Shown here piece by piece: positions 48,984-57,528 of a DNA stretch of 64,000 nucleotides (the stretch's first letter is position 1; each line of letters starts with the position of its first letter). Under the pieces are notes generated by a model that saw only the letters and a list, made by a program, of their open reading frames with translations, was not told the origin of the DNA and made no database searches. Position numbers and translations under genes: made by a program. This DNA is from SG-bin7 sp964498095 (lineage in GTDB: Bacteria; Bdellovibrionota; Bdellovibrionia; Bdellovibrionales; SG-bin7), in NCBI GenBank assembly GCA_964498095.1, contig CAZCFY010000010.1, forward strand, positions 62,001 through 126,000, written 5' to 3'.

Positions 48984-49447
48984 AGTTTCTTAACTTTCTC
49001 GATAATTGAGGTTGAGGATTTTCCCTCTACGAAAGGCAGAGATTTAACTTGTCCACCTTTCGACATGACATAATCGGCGCCTACGATTTTATCAACAGGC
49101 CAGTCACCGCCTTTCACCAAAATATCTGGTGAAATACTTTCGATTAATTTTTTAGGAGTGTCATCTTGAAACAGGACCACAAAATCCACGCAGCTAAGTG
49201 CCGACAGAATAAAACCCCGGTCCTCTTCGCACTGCACGGGACGCGTTGGGCCCTTGAGACGAGTAACACTTTTGTCGGCATTTAGCCCTACGACTAAATA
49301 ATCTCCAAGACTTCTTGCTTGCTGTAAATAAGTGACGTGCCCGGCATGTAAAATATCAAAACAACCATTGGTAAAAACAACTTTTTTGTTTTTGCGGATT
49401 TTTTGGAGTTCCGAGTTTAGTTCGTCAACTTTTACAAATTTACCCAC
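48980..49447 (-). CDS. rfaE2: D-glycero-beta-D-manno-heptose 1-phosphate adenylyltransferase
   Basis: The 155-aa protein is the stand-alone cytidylyltransferase-like half of HldE/RfaE. It has VFTNGCFDILHAGHVTYLQQ (about residues 21-40, with HxGH), DDTPKKLIESISPDILVKGG and KSSTSIIEKV. It adenylates heptose 1-phosphate to make ADP-heptose for the LPS core, the donor that heptosyltransferase-type GT9 enzymes such as those at 19204 and 20802 normally use. The kinase half is not nearby. It lies three bases after the RDD gene and overlaps the histone-fold gene downstream. Confidence 0.93.
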   Translation of the reverse strand: MGKFVKVDELNSELQKIRKNKKVVFTNGCFDILHAGHVTYLQQARSLGDYLVVGLNADKSVTRLKGPTRPVQCEEDRGFILSALSCVDFVVLFQDDTPKKLIESISPDILVKGGDWPVDKIVGADYVMSKGGQVKSLPFVEGKSSTSIIEKVKKL

Positions 49448-49450
49448 GTC

Positions 49451-50284
49451 TTATTCCGCGCGATATAATCTAAGGCTCAAAATCCGAGCGGCGTAATCAA
49501 CGCCAAAAACCAGGGCGATAAGAGGCAGAATAAAAACTCCGGTCAATGTCACCAAAAGGGCGCGGGCAAAAACCAAAAGCGGAAAGGTGGCTTGTCTCTG
49601 GTCCTCGAATGTTCCGAGCTGAACATCAAACGCCCATTCGCCTAAAGTCTGACCGGCAAAAGCGCGCGCTGAAATTACATAAAGTTGGGCCACGGCAATA
49701 TAAAGGACAACCAAACCAATTTGATTTGTGACATACATTGTTGAAGCCTGAATCAAACGGGGCAAATCCATATCTGTCGCTACAACCAGCGCGATCAAAA
49801 ATAAAAGGGAAAGCGCAAACGCCATGATGGCGTCAAAAATCATCGCTGAGAAGCTAAAACTAATGGGACACAAATGCATTTCACGCGGCAACTCAGTAGC
49901 CATAGATGCCGCGACATTTTTAGCCGCCGGCTTTTGCTTATTGTTAGAAATACTTGAACCCGTTGTGCCAGTCGCGATTGCCGCTCCCGCCGCAGTCAAT
50001 TTCGACGCCGCTCCCGCCAAGCTCCCGTGGCCCGATGACGAAACCCCGGTATTTTGCGTCGGCACGAAATCAATTTTAGAACCAATTGAGTTGATTAAAT
50101 CATTTAAAGTTTTTTCTTTTTCGGCCTCGATATTAACACGGCCAGAGTTAGGGATTTGTGCCGCTAATTCTTCGCGGGCTAAATTTGCACCATCGATCTC
50201 ATCGCGGATAGATTTAACTTTGCGGTGAAACCCTAGTCCTTCAGTTATTGGTCTAAATTCAAAATCATTATCGAATTCGTCCAC
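49451..50284 (-). CDS. RDD family membrane protein
   Basis: The 277-aa product has a charged, low-complexity cytoplasmic N-terminus (residues 1-135), including a Gly/Ser/Ala-rich stretch. The RDD domain follows: LCPISFSFSAMIFDAIMAF opens it, and three or four hydrophobic helices come after (about 150-180, 190-215 and 235-265), ending GVDYAARILSLRLYRAE. RDD proteins are membrane proteins with unclear, possibly transporter-like, roles. It sits in the prmA-rsmE-rfaE2 run with ten bases upstream and three downstream. The long N-terminal extension is unusual for the family. Confidence 0.85.
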   Translation of the reverse strand: MDEFDNDFEFRPITEGLGFHRKVKSIRDEIDGANLAREELAAQIPNSGRVNIEAEKEKTLNDLINSIGSKIDFVPTQNTGVSSSGHGSLAGAASKLTAAGAAIATGTTGSSISNNKQKPAAKNVAASMATELPREMHLCPISFSFSAMIFDAIMAFALSLLFLIALVVATDMDLPRLIQASTMYVTNQIGLVVLYIAVAQLYVISARAFAGQTLGEWAFDVQLGTFEDQRQATFPLLVFARALLVTLTGVFILPLIALVFGVDYAARILSLRLYRAE

Positions 50285-50293
50285 ACTAATCTC

Positions 50294-51046
50294 CTATTTC
50301 ATGAGGTCGTATTCATACTTTATGACGCTCACTAAAGCCAAGCAAGCCGTTTCCACGCGAAGTACCTGTTCCCCCATAGTTACCGGCGCTAAACCTTTGG
50401 ATTTAAATAACTCCACCTCATCCTTAGAAAACCCGCCCTCGCTCCCAATAAAAAGCCATATATTTCGAGGAGCTAATGCCTTGTGCAGCTGCAAAGCTTC
50501 GCGCAAAGGTTTGCCCCCTTCCCCCTCGTATGCAAATAGACCCAGGGCAGCATCTTTCGGGTTAAAATTTCCAAGTATTTTTTCCAAATAAACTGGAGAC
50601 TTGATTTCCATTAATTCACTTCGGCCGCACTGTTGGGTGGCTGACAAAACGATTTTCTCCCAACGACTTTGTTTTTTGGTTAGAGCCTCGGCGGGTTCGC
50701 GAAAGAAACTAAACTCCGAAAAGACGGGTTGTATCGACTGCACTCCTAGTTCCACGGCCCGTTCAATTACCGCATCAAAAACCGGCGGCCGCGGTAACGC
50801 CGTCACCAAATGAATATGAGGCTCCCTCAGGGGAGCGACCGCACGTTCACTTAAAATTTTGGCTATTGCCGACTTTTTCTTTAAATCGGTTATTTCGACA
50901 AGCAGGGCTTTACCGGGAACCCCCAAAACCTCAAAGCGGTCGCCCAATTTTTGGCGGCAGACATCACAAATATGGTGAAATATTTCTCCAGTAATTTCGA
51001 TAAGGTCATTTTTTATGGAATCATGGTTCAACCAATAGCGGCGCAT
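50294..51046 (-). CDS. rsmE: 16S rRNA (uracil1498-N3)-methyltransferase
   Basis: The 250-aa protein has the RsmE/SPOUT pattern. It begins with a beta-rich PUA-like domain; HIHLVTALPRPPVFDAVIER, AVELGVQSIQPVF and the knot motif IGSEGGFSKDEVELF then lead to MGEQVLRVETACLALVSVI. RsmE methylates U1498 of 16S rRNA. The gene starts one base after the prmA stop region, the usual prmA-rsmE pairing. Its length is normal. Confidence 0.95.
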   Translation of the reverse strand: MRRYWLNHDSIKNDLIEITGEIFHHICDVCRQKLGDRFEVLGVPGKALLVEITDLKKKSAIAKILSERAVAPLREPHIHLVTALPRPPVFDAVIERAVELGVQSIQPVFSEFSFFREPAEALTKKQSRWEKIVLSATQQCGRSELMEIKSPVYLEKILGNFNPKDAALGLFAYEGEGGKPLREALQLHKALAPRNIWLFIGSEGGFSKDEVELFKSKGLAPVTMGEQVLRVETACLALVSVIKYEYDLMK

Positions 51047-51047
51047 T

Positions 51048-51923
51048 TTACTTTTTCTCTAACCAAAAGCTAGTCCACTCGTTTAAATCCTTGTGGCCGC
51101 GAAGAATCCAAGTTTTCTCGTCGATAAATTTTTCCATGAATTCTTGCTTTTCATCTTTTAGGACGCCGGCCATGATCAAGTGGCCGCCACGTTTTGTCGT
51201 GCGCATCAATGATTCCCGAATCGATAACAAAACTCCACTCACGATATTAGCGAAGACCAGGTCAAATTCTGCATCAATTTTTTCCACGCGGGTCGTGTTA
51301 AATTCAATACCCGAAATTTGGTTTAAAGCCGCATTTTCTTTGGCGACGCGCACGCATTCAGGATCAATATCTATCCCAATAACTTTACCGGCACCTTCAC
51401 GTTTGGCGATGAAGGCCAAAATTCCTGTTCCCATTCCGACATCGAGCACAGTTTGCGGTCGTAAGGGATTCTGTAAAAACCACTCAGCGGCCAAACGTGT
51501 AGTTTCATGGGTACCGGTACCAAAAGCCATGCCAGGATCAATTAGTAAATGTTTTTTCGCGGCGGCGGGGACGGGGCACCAACTGGGCACGATCCAATAG
51601 TCACCGGCAAAGTGAAATGGTTTAAAATTCTCTTTCCAAATTTTTAACCAGTCCTTTTCACTTTCTTCACTGACATCAATGCCAAGCTCGGGAAATTTAT
51701 GCTGCAGTAACAACATAAACTCTTCGCTAGGACGAGTTTCAAAATAAACAGAAAAGTAATTGGTTTCGTTTTCAAAAATATCTGGTTCATAAACGAGTGT
51801 TTTTTGGCGAAAAGGCAGCGTTTCAGCTATGCCGCTGCAGCCGTTTTCAAAACAAAAATGCGAGAGAATGTCTTTATCACGGCCCGGTACCGGGCCGATT
51901 TTTAACTCAAAATATGTCTTCAC
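51048..51923 (-). CDS. prmA: Ribosomal protein L11 methyltransferase
   Basis: From GTG 51923 the product is 291 aa, close to the usual length. It starts KTYFELKIGPVPGRDKDIL and has the SAM motif VLDVGMGTGILAFIAKREG, the upstream GMAFGTGTHETTRL and the later FANIVSGVLLSIRE, all PrmA marks. PrmA trimethylates L11. The frame is open to 51968, but the extra residues are Arg-rich and unlike the family, and GTG 51923 is one base after the upstream stop. A translational coupling is thus likely. It is followed at once by rsmE. Confidence 0.93.
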   Translation of the reverse strand: MKTYFELKIGPVPGRDKDILSHFCFENGCSGIAETLPFRQKTLVYEPDIFENETNYFSVYFETRPSEEFMLLLQHKFPELGIDVSEESEKDWLKIWKENFKPFHFAGDYWIVPSWCPVPAAAKKHLLIDPGMAFGTGTHETTRLAAEWFLQNPLRPQTVLDVGMGTGILAFIAKREGAGKVIGIDIDPECVRVAKENAALNQISGIEFNTTRVEKIDAEFDLVFANIVSGVLLSIRESLMRTTKRGGHLIMAGVLKDEKQEFMEKFIDEKTWILRGHKDLNEWTSFWLEKK

Positions 51924-51924
51924 C

Positions 51925-52518
51925 TTAGAGCGAAGGTTTATCGACGGCCGGCGCCTTTGGCAAGCCAATTGCGGGTGGCGCCACCACTGCTTGGGGAGCC
52001 GCTTGGGGTGCAGGGGCTGGGGTGGCCTTAGGTTTGTCTATAAGGCTCGCCGAGTCTTTTTGCTCCTCTACTTTTTCATCACGTTTTGAAACTTTTTTAG
52101 AGGGGCGCTCTATATTTTCCTTAAGTTCGTGGGCATCTTTTAAGTCGACTAAGTCGCCCACCATGATACCGTCAAACTCCGTCAACGGTGAATTATCGCG
52201 ATCCTGTACCGCGAACAAACGCGCAATACTAAATTCTTGCTCAACATGAATCACTTGCAGCCGGCCCATGGGATTTAACAAAAATCCCTGAGATTTATTT
52301 TTCAAATTATCGTGGATAGGGCTTTTTCTAAATACCGAAAGAATCATTCCCTTTTTTATGCCTTCAGTGGCACCGCCATTGAGATAGTAATCTTTGTAAA
52401 CAATCTCATCATTGCTCATGGGAATATTTTTGTTAACGTCAAACACCATGATGTCGGCGCGCAACTGGTGAGAGAAAAACGTGATCGTAAAAATGAGAAA
52501 TAAAGATTTGACTGACAT
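51925..52518 (-). CDS. Secreted protein with Pro/Ala-rich tail
   Basis: From the ATG at 52518, preceded by GGAAGGAAG, the product is 197 aa with a signal peptide (residues 1-21). The mature part has a beta-rich region (about 22-125) with VFDVNKNIPMSNDEIVYKD and FDGIMVGDLVDLKDAH. A Lys-rich bridge follows, then a Pro/Ala/Gln-rich tail (PAPAPQAAPQAVVAPP) typical of periplasm-spanning proteins. The beta part looks like a flagellar or pilus assembly FlgT-like pattern, but I would not claim that. It heads the prmA operon. Confidence 0.7.
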   Translation of the reverse strand: MSVKSLFLIFTITFFSHQLRADIMVFDVNKNIPMSNDEIVYKDYYLNGGATEGIKKGMILSVFRKSPIHDNLKNKSQGFLLNPMGRLQVIHVEQEFSIARLFAVQDRDNSPLTEFDGIMVGDLVDLKDAHELKENIERPSKKVSKRDEKVEEQKDSASLIDKPKATPAPAPQAAPQAVVAPPAIGLPKAPAVDKPSL

Positions 52519-52775
52519 GACAGACACTTCCTTCCGTGGTCTATCACCGTTCCTTGGCAATTATTTTTACACCATCCTTGGATACATTTTATTCGGCCGT
52601 ATCGTTGTGGGACTTAAATGACACCAGCATAAACTCGACCAAATATTTTAATGCGAAACATTAACTAAATGATTTCTCTAACGAGTATCAGATCTGCCCA
52701 TTGATTTGGCAGCTAGACTAAGGTAGGCACGCTTCTTTCATTATGAAGAATATAACTTTCAAAAAGGGAGGCAAA

Positions 52776-53273
52776 ATGAAATATTTGGCACTAGTTAGTT
52801 TTTTCATCTTTGGGACTTTTAGCAACGCGAACGACGTAAATATCTCAGATTCTGATCTTAAAGATGCTGAGACAATTGACCGTGAATTGTTAGAAACTTT
52901 TGGCGATACACCAGCCGCCGAAAATGAAAATTCAGAGGCACTCAACGAAGCGCTCAACAATGTTGAGCCGGGAATTGTTCCGCCACCGCATCGGCCTGTT
53001 CCTGGTCCGCGCACTTTCCCGCGACCTTATCCAGGCCCTTACCCACGCGGACCATTTCCACGTGGCCCAGTTTATCCACGAACTTACCCACGACCTTACC
53101 CGATTCCCGTTCCGATTCCTTTTCCGCGACCATCTTCAGTGATGTGCTACGCTGATAACGAATACGGTCAACGCTTCACTGGCTGGGGCTACTGGGCATC
53201 CGAGGCGCAACAAAACGCTCTTAACGAGTGTTACCGCTACTCGCGCATCTGCTACGCCCGCGGCTGTTATTAA
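52776..53273 (+). CDS. Secreted proline-rich protein
   Basis: From the ATG at 52776, preceded by AAGGGAGG, the product is 165 aa. A signal peptide (residues about 1-18) and an acidic helical stretch (20-65) precede a proline/arginine-rich region (about 66-120) of short repeats such as YPGPYPRGPFPRGP. The C-terminal Cys-rich part is CYADNEYGQRFTGWGYWASE. The end resembles small DUF4189-like domains. A polyproline linker and compact domain suggest a surface-exposed protein. It has its own terminator (53312-53341). Confidence 0.75.
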   Translation: MKYLALVSFFIFGTFSNANDVNISDSDLKDAETIDRELLETFGDTPAAENENSEALNEALNNVEPGIVPPPHRPVPGPRTFPRPYPGPYPRGPFPRGPVYPRTYPRPYPIPVPIPFPRPSSVMCYADNEYGQRFTGWGYWASEAQQNALNECYRYSRICYARGCY

Positions 53274-53311
53274 GGTAACAGTTCCCTTTCCTCGATGCAG
53301 AGAGACAAATC

Positions 53312-53341
53312 AAAGAGGCTTCGCAAGAGGCCTCTTTTTTT
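53312..53341 (+). terminator. Rho-independent terminator
   Basis: AAAGAGGC and GCCTCTTT form a perfect 8-bp stem with a ten-base loop, and the U-run follows directly. It lies about 40 bases after the proline-rich gene. Confidence 0.9.
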
Positions 53342-53565
53342 ATGATCCCGGGCAAAATCCTAGTATTAAACTGCGCGACTCAAACCGTGACAAATTATGG
53401 AATAGTTGCTGGGAGACAAGTCGACGAGACACCAAAGCAGTTAAAACTCTTTTGAAATCTTTGGATGTTCTTCTTCCATAAAGCTCCGTCTCACTTTGAA
53501 ACACAAAAGTAAATTCGGGCCGCAAAACTTTGAGAAATCGCCTAACATTGTTACAATATTCAGTA

Positions 53566-54942
53566 ATGGGGAAGTGGTATCGGGGAAATCAAATCAGACT
53601 TGTAGTGGGTCTGTTAGCGGTAGTTCTACCGCTAACACTATACAACAATTGTAGCCCCGACGGAAAATTAAATGGAAACCTAAATGGAGCTTCGGAAGTT
53701 GAAGAAGTCGTAGAACTTCCCCCGGTTGTACCACCACCACTCCCACCCGCGACCCCACCCCCTCCACCCCCACCAGATCCATTTGCCTTCAACGAAGTTG
53801 GCGGAGGCGGATCAGCTTTAGATTCTGGTTTGAAAGCCAACATCTACTTATTTCAAGACAGTGACGTAAGTAATCTTATTAATCGCGACGGTGGCGCTTC
53901 CAAACAAAGCGGCATGCGTGGGGGTTATGGACTAGCTGCATTTATCGACCCCAACGACCAAAACAAAATCAAATTTTTTGTCGTGGATCGCGGTAATCAC
54001 CGTATTTTAATTTTTAACCAAGTTCCCGCCGCTAACAATGCAATGCCCGACGTTGTTGTGGGCCAACCCAATTTTACTTCTGGCCTAGCAAATGCCGGTC
54101 AAGCAGCAACAAATGCCATGGGCTACAGTGAGCCCGTACATGTTTCTGTTTGTGGTGACGGCAAGATGCTAGTTTCAGACCGCAACAATAGCCGCGTCCT
54201 AATTTATAATACAATTCCCAAAGCCAATGGTGCCTCTGCCGACCTAGTTGTGGGTCAGCCAGATTTTACTTCAAATCTTGCAGCGACAACCGCCACAGGT
54301 CTGCGCCTACCCTACGGGGGATATTGTTTTAATAAAAAGTTATTTATTAATGACCGCGATAACAACCGCGTTCTTGTTTACAATACATTTCCAACAACAA
54401 CCAATGCCGCCGCCGATTTTGCCATTGGACAAGCCGACTTGGTTACCGGAACCGGGGCATGTGCCGCCAATAAACTTGCGGGAGTTTATGAAATCGCGAA
54501 ATACGGCAATGAACTTTATTTTGTGGAAGGTTTCAACCATCGCATAACTCGTTACGCGGCCATTCCCACAGCGTTTGGCGCCGTGGCCACAAATGTAATT
54601 GGCCAGCCGAATCTTACGACGTGCACTCCCAACCAAGGTTTGGCGGCGGGGCCTAACACACTCAACACACCAAATTCTCTAGCCATCGGAAAAAATAATT
54701 TAGCGGTCACCGATTATGTTAATAACCGCATTTTAATTTTCGGCTTACCCGTAATAGCCGATAACCCTAATGCCCTCGCCGTTGTGGGACAGCCCAATTT
54801 CACGACGACCTTAAATTACAATCCCGTAACCCCCACATCGACAAACCTTTCAAAGGGCCTGGTTTTCGATAATAAATATATTTGGGTAAACCAAGGCGCT
54901 AATAACCGCGTAATCGCAATTCCCTTGCCCAACGGAATTTAG
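53566..54942 (+). CDS. NHL-repeat beta-propeller protein
   Basis: From the ATG at 53566 the product is 458 aa. The signal ends in LTLYNNCSPDG, so it is probably a lipoprotein with a nonstandard Asn before Cys. A Pro-rich spacer (about 60-75) precedes several NHL-type propeller repeats. Each has the form DRGNHRILIFNQVP, then DVVVGQPNFTS; the repeats at about 140, 200, 255, 315 and 390 show this. NHL propellers bind proteins or ligands. The frame opens at TTG 53530, but the ATG gives a better signal. A 7-bp stem (AGGTGTC/GACACCT) sits at the stop codon and may terminate transcription. Confidence 0.85.
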   Translation: MGKWYRGNQIRLVVGLLAVVLPLTLYNNCSPDGKLNGNLNGASEVEEVVELPPVVPPPLPPATPPPPPPPDPFAFNEVGGGGSALDSGLKANIYLFQDSDVSNLINRDGGASKQSGMRGGYGLAAFIDPNDQNKIKFFVVDRGNHRILIFNQVPAANNAMPDVVVGQPNFTSGLANAGQAATNAMGYSEPVHVSVCGDGKMLVSDRNNSRVLIYNTIPKANGASADLVVGQPDFTSNLAATTATGLRLPYGGYCFNKKLFINDRDNNRVLVYNTFPTTTNAAADFAIGQADLVTGTGACAANKLAGVYEIAKYGNELYFVEGFNHRITRYAAIPTAFGAVATNVIGQPNLTTCTPNQGLAAGPNTLNTPNSLAIGKNNLAVTDYVNNRILIFGLPVIADNPNALAVVGQPNFTTTLNYNPVTPTSTNLSKGLVFDNKYIWVNQGANNRVIAIPLPNGI

Positions 54943-54963
54943 GTGTCGAATCCATAGACACCT
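54941..54963 (+). terminator. Possible terminator at the NHL stop codon
   Basis: AGGTGTC and GACACCT form a perfect 7-bp stem with a 9-base loop that starts inside the TAG stop. It lacks a U-run, so it is a tentative call. Confidence 0.35.
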
Positions 54964-55062
54964 GTTAATCCAAATTTCGCTGTTAGAATCTGTATTTTTT
55001 AATAAACGATTAAAGGGCACTTTAACCCAAAATTGGCGGCATGAATCTAGCATTTCCTTTAA

Positions 55063-56373
55063 ATGATGCCCTGGGTGTATATAATTTCCTTTCTACTTCT
55101 AAACAGTCCCGCTTGGAGTGAAGAACTCAAAGAATGGGAACACCCCGAGATCCTCTGCGAGGGCGACAAATTTATTTCTTCAATTCCAGAAATCGAAGCT
55201 AGTTTCTTAAACCACGGCGCCGTAGAGAGAGTTCCCTGGTCCGGCTATTACTGGCCAATGGAAAATATGGGAATCCTAAACCGCTACAACGATTATAGAT
55301 TTCCCTTCTCGTTACAACTAAATGTTTATGCCGATTATCTCGAAAAAAATCCGCCGGCCGCAATTAAACTTCGTAACCAAGGCCTAAATAAACTTTCTCC
55401 CGCCGAAAAATATGATCTTTTAATTTCGCCCAATGAGCTTTCTCTTTCCCAAGCCACAAAAAATTATATTTTAGAAAAAATGGAGAAAGACGGAACGGTG
55501 CCAGTTTGGTATGGCTTCTGCGACGGCCTTTCGGCAGCCGCTTCTTACTTTCCGCGCCCCGCACACCCTATCAGCGTTGTTTCTTATGATCGGTCGACAC
55601 AAATACGTTTTTATCCCGACGACATCAAAGCTCTTGGGAGTTATTACATGTCGCTTGTGGCTACCGGTCAACGACTCCAAGTTGGGATGCAATGTCAGGC
55701 CCGAAACTTCACCGTGGATTCGCTGCGAAGGCCAGAGGAGTATGGATGTCGTGATTTAAATCCGGCAGCATTTCACTTAGCACTTGTAAATCGCATTGGA
55801 CTTTATAAAAGAAATTTAAATTTAGACACCGATTTAAAGTACGCGGAATGGAATTATCCGATAATTAGTTACAGTTACAGTTACTACAATCCAGAAAGTA
55901 AAATACATACACCTGATTTCAATAAAGCCATAATGGCCGCTTCTGAATTTAAGTCTGATCCTTATAAGTCCGTTCGCGGAAAGAATGCCGTAAAAGTTGT
56001 CGGCGTGCGAATGGCCGTCGTAAGATCAAAATATACCTTTCCCAAATCTGAAAATTTTAATTCTACGAGTGACGATGATCATATCGAAACAGTTTATAGA
56101 TATACCCTTGAGTTAGATAAAAATTTTAATATTATCGGCGGCGAGTGGGAAGACCCCGCTCAACATCCCGATTTTGTTTGGGCGTTACCGGTAAAAAATT
56201 ATTCGCCATTTACTTATGTTGAAGAAGAAATTAAGGGAGATCCTTTGTGGGACGGACAACAAAAACTTCCACAAGCCTGGATTGAAAAAGCCACACAAAA
56301 CGCGGAACGCGGCCGGCCCCTACTCAAAATAATTCAAAGTCTATTTTCGCTGTCAGAGAAAAAAGGCCGATAG
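55063..56373 (+). CDS. Transglutaminase-elicitor-like secreted protein
   Basis: The 436-aa product has a signal peptide (about residues 1-19). The central region resembles the TGase elicitor family: VWYGFCDGLSAAASYFPRPA contains the candidate catalytic Cys153, followed by FYPDDIKALGSYYM. Then RDLNPAAFHLALVNRIG contains candidate His238, and the segment around Asp255 (LDTDLKYAEWNYPIISYSYS) is the expected last part. These enzymes cross-link or deamidate glutamine side chains and are known in Phytophthora and some bacteria. The outside residues are unassigned. It could remodel prey or host surfaces, but that is speculation. Confidence 0.78.
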   Translation: MMPWVYIISFLLLNSPAWSEELKEWEHPEILCEGDKFISSIPEIEASFLNHGAVERVPWSGYYWPMENMGILNRYNDYRFPFSLQLNVYADYLEKNPPAAIKLRNQGLNKLSPAEKYDLLISPNELSLSQATKNYILEKMEKDGTVPVWYGFCDGLSAAASYFPRPAHPISVVSYDRSTQIRFYPDDIKALGSYYMSLVATGQRLQVGMQCQARNFTVDSLRRPEEYGCRDLNPAAFHLALVNRIGLYKRNLNLDTDLKYAEWNYPIISYSYSYYNPESKIHTPDFNKAIMAASEFKSDPYKSVRGKNAVKVVGVRMAVVRSKYTFPKSENFNSTSDDDHIETVYRYTLELDKNFNIIGGEWEDPAQHPDFVWALPVKNYSPFTYVEEEIKGDPLWDGQQKLPQAWIEKATQNAERGRPLLKIIQSLFSLSEKKGR

Positions 56374-56808
56374 TCACAATAATTTCTTAGTCAAGATATG
56401 GGACGTCTTATTAATTTCGTAACCTTGTTTCTCATAAAACTGATGAGCCTCTATCCTCTTTATGTTGGTCCGTACTCGCATCATATGTAACCCTCTTTCC
56501 CGCGCCCACTCTTCGGCCTTTTTTATTAAGGCGGCACCAACACCCTTGCCCCGCGCCCGCTGATCAACAATTAAAGCTCCTAGATTGGCGCGTGACCCTT
56601 CCAACAAACTCAGTGCTTCGGCATGAACTTGAACAAAACCCAAGACCTTTCCTTCACTATTGCGAGCCACATAAAGGGAATAATCGGATAAGTCTTTTAT
56701 TTCTATGTAGCGTGCTTTTATATCTGAGACCTTATTTGGATAACCTAGCTGTTCTGACAGTTTGGTTACATCCTCAATATCTTTTTCTGACATTCTTTCA
56801 ATAGTCAT
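56374..56808 (-). CDS. GNAT family acetyltransferase
   Basis: The 144-aa protein has the acetyl-CoA binding motif in DQRARGKGVGAALIKKAEEWA (about residues 86-106), with Gly-x-Gly-x-Gly/Ala. The preceding LGALIV strand and the late HQFYEKQGYEINKTSH are typical of GNAT enzymes. Its target is unknown; small amines or protein N-termini are both common. The stop is adjacent to the transglutaminase-like stop in convergent orientation. No operon partner is visible. Confidence 0.9.
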   Translation of the reverse strand: MTIERMSEKDIEDVTKLSEQLGYPNKVSDIKARYIEIKDLSDYSLYVARNSEGKVLGFVQVHAEALSLLEGSRANLGALIVDQRARGKGVGAALIKKAEEWARERGLHMMRVRTNIKRIEAHQFYEKQGYEINKTSHILTKKLL

Positions 56809-56871
56809 TAAAAGGTCGTACGTGAGAAGCTTAGAAAAGTCAGATTTAAATTAAAAATGTAAAAATTTTTA

Positions 56872-57408
56872 TTAGACTTCTGCCGCGGACTCTTTTGCGG
56901 CTTTCTCTAAACGCACAGCCATGCCCGTTTCGCCAGCCTTGCTTTTGATGGGTTGCGGAGGAATTTGCACGACTCGCGATTGCAGAGTCGCAAAGATCGG
57001 CTCGCTAATTGCCAGAGCATTGTCCTGCAACACGCATTGGCGGCCGATTTTCTTTTTAGCGTTAATTATTACTGGCGCTTTAAGATTCGCGGTCATATTG
57101 CGCGGATCGTGCGGAATAGTAATGATGCAAAATGTGTGATAGCGCTCGCCCGGAGCCAACCCAAGGGCTTCCATATCCCGGCGGGTAAGAGAGTTTTGAT
57201 AGTTCTTCGCAAATAATTCGGGCTCTAAGATAGGAAAGGCTACAGCGGGATTTTCGCAAGACTGCAGCCACGCAAAGATATCATCTGTAGGATCATCGAG
57301 GAGTACAAACTTTCGCAGAGACGCAAATCCGGGTATCCCCTCTGGGAACTCGATCACATCTTCTTGCTCTAAACCAACAGCGCCAAATCTCGACGTCTGA
57401 ATTTGCAT
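56872..57408 (-). CDS. fliW: Flagellar assembly factor FliW
   Basis: The 178-aa product starts IQTSRFGAVGLEQEDVIEFP and has EGIPGFASLRKFVLLDDP and KAPVIINAKKKIGRQCVLQD, the FliW signature. FliW binds flagellin and CsrA and so ties flagellin translation to export. It usually is 140-160 aa; this protein has an extra charged C-terminal stretch. AAGGGG precedes the ATG. csrA is at 63482, separated by the xdh operon rather than adjacent. The minus-strand leader of 100 bases has no obvious hairpin. Confidence 0.94.
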   Translation of the reverse strand: MQIQTSRFGAVGLEQEDVIEFPEGIPGFASLRKFVLLDDPTDDIFAWLQSCENPAVAFPILEPELFAKNYQNSLTRRDMEALGLAPGERYHTFCIITIPHDPRNMTANLKAPVIINAKKKIGRQCVLQDNALAISEPIFATLQSRVVQIPPQPIKSKAGETGMAVRLEKAAKESAAEV

Positions 57409-57528
57409 TCGAACCCCTTCACAAAAATACGACCCAAATATACTTTAGTTGGGTTAAAAAAAAGCGTGACCCTTATATAAAGATTGGCTGGACCAAAAGA
57501 GGAGGTCAATAACTATTTAACAGGGAAT

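Noticed and set aside
53340..53525. 61-aa open frame on the minus strand after the terminator
   Set aside because: No ribosome site, composition unlike a protein, and it overlaps the terminator and the promoter region of the NHL gene.
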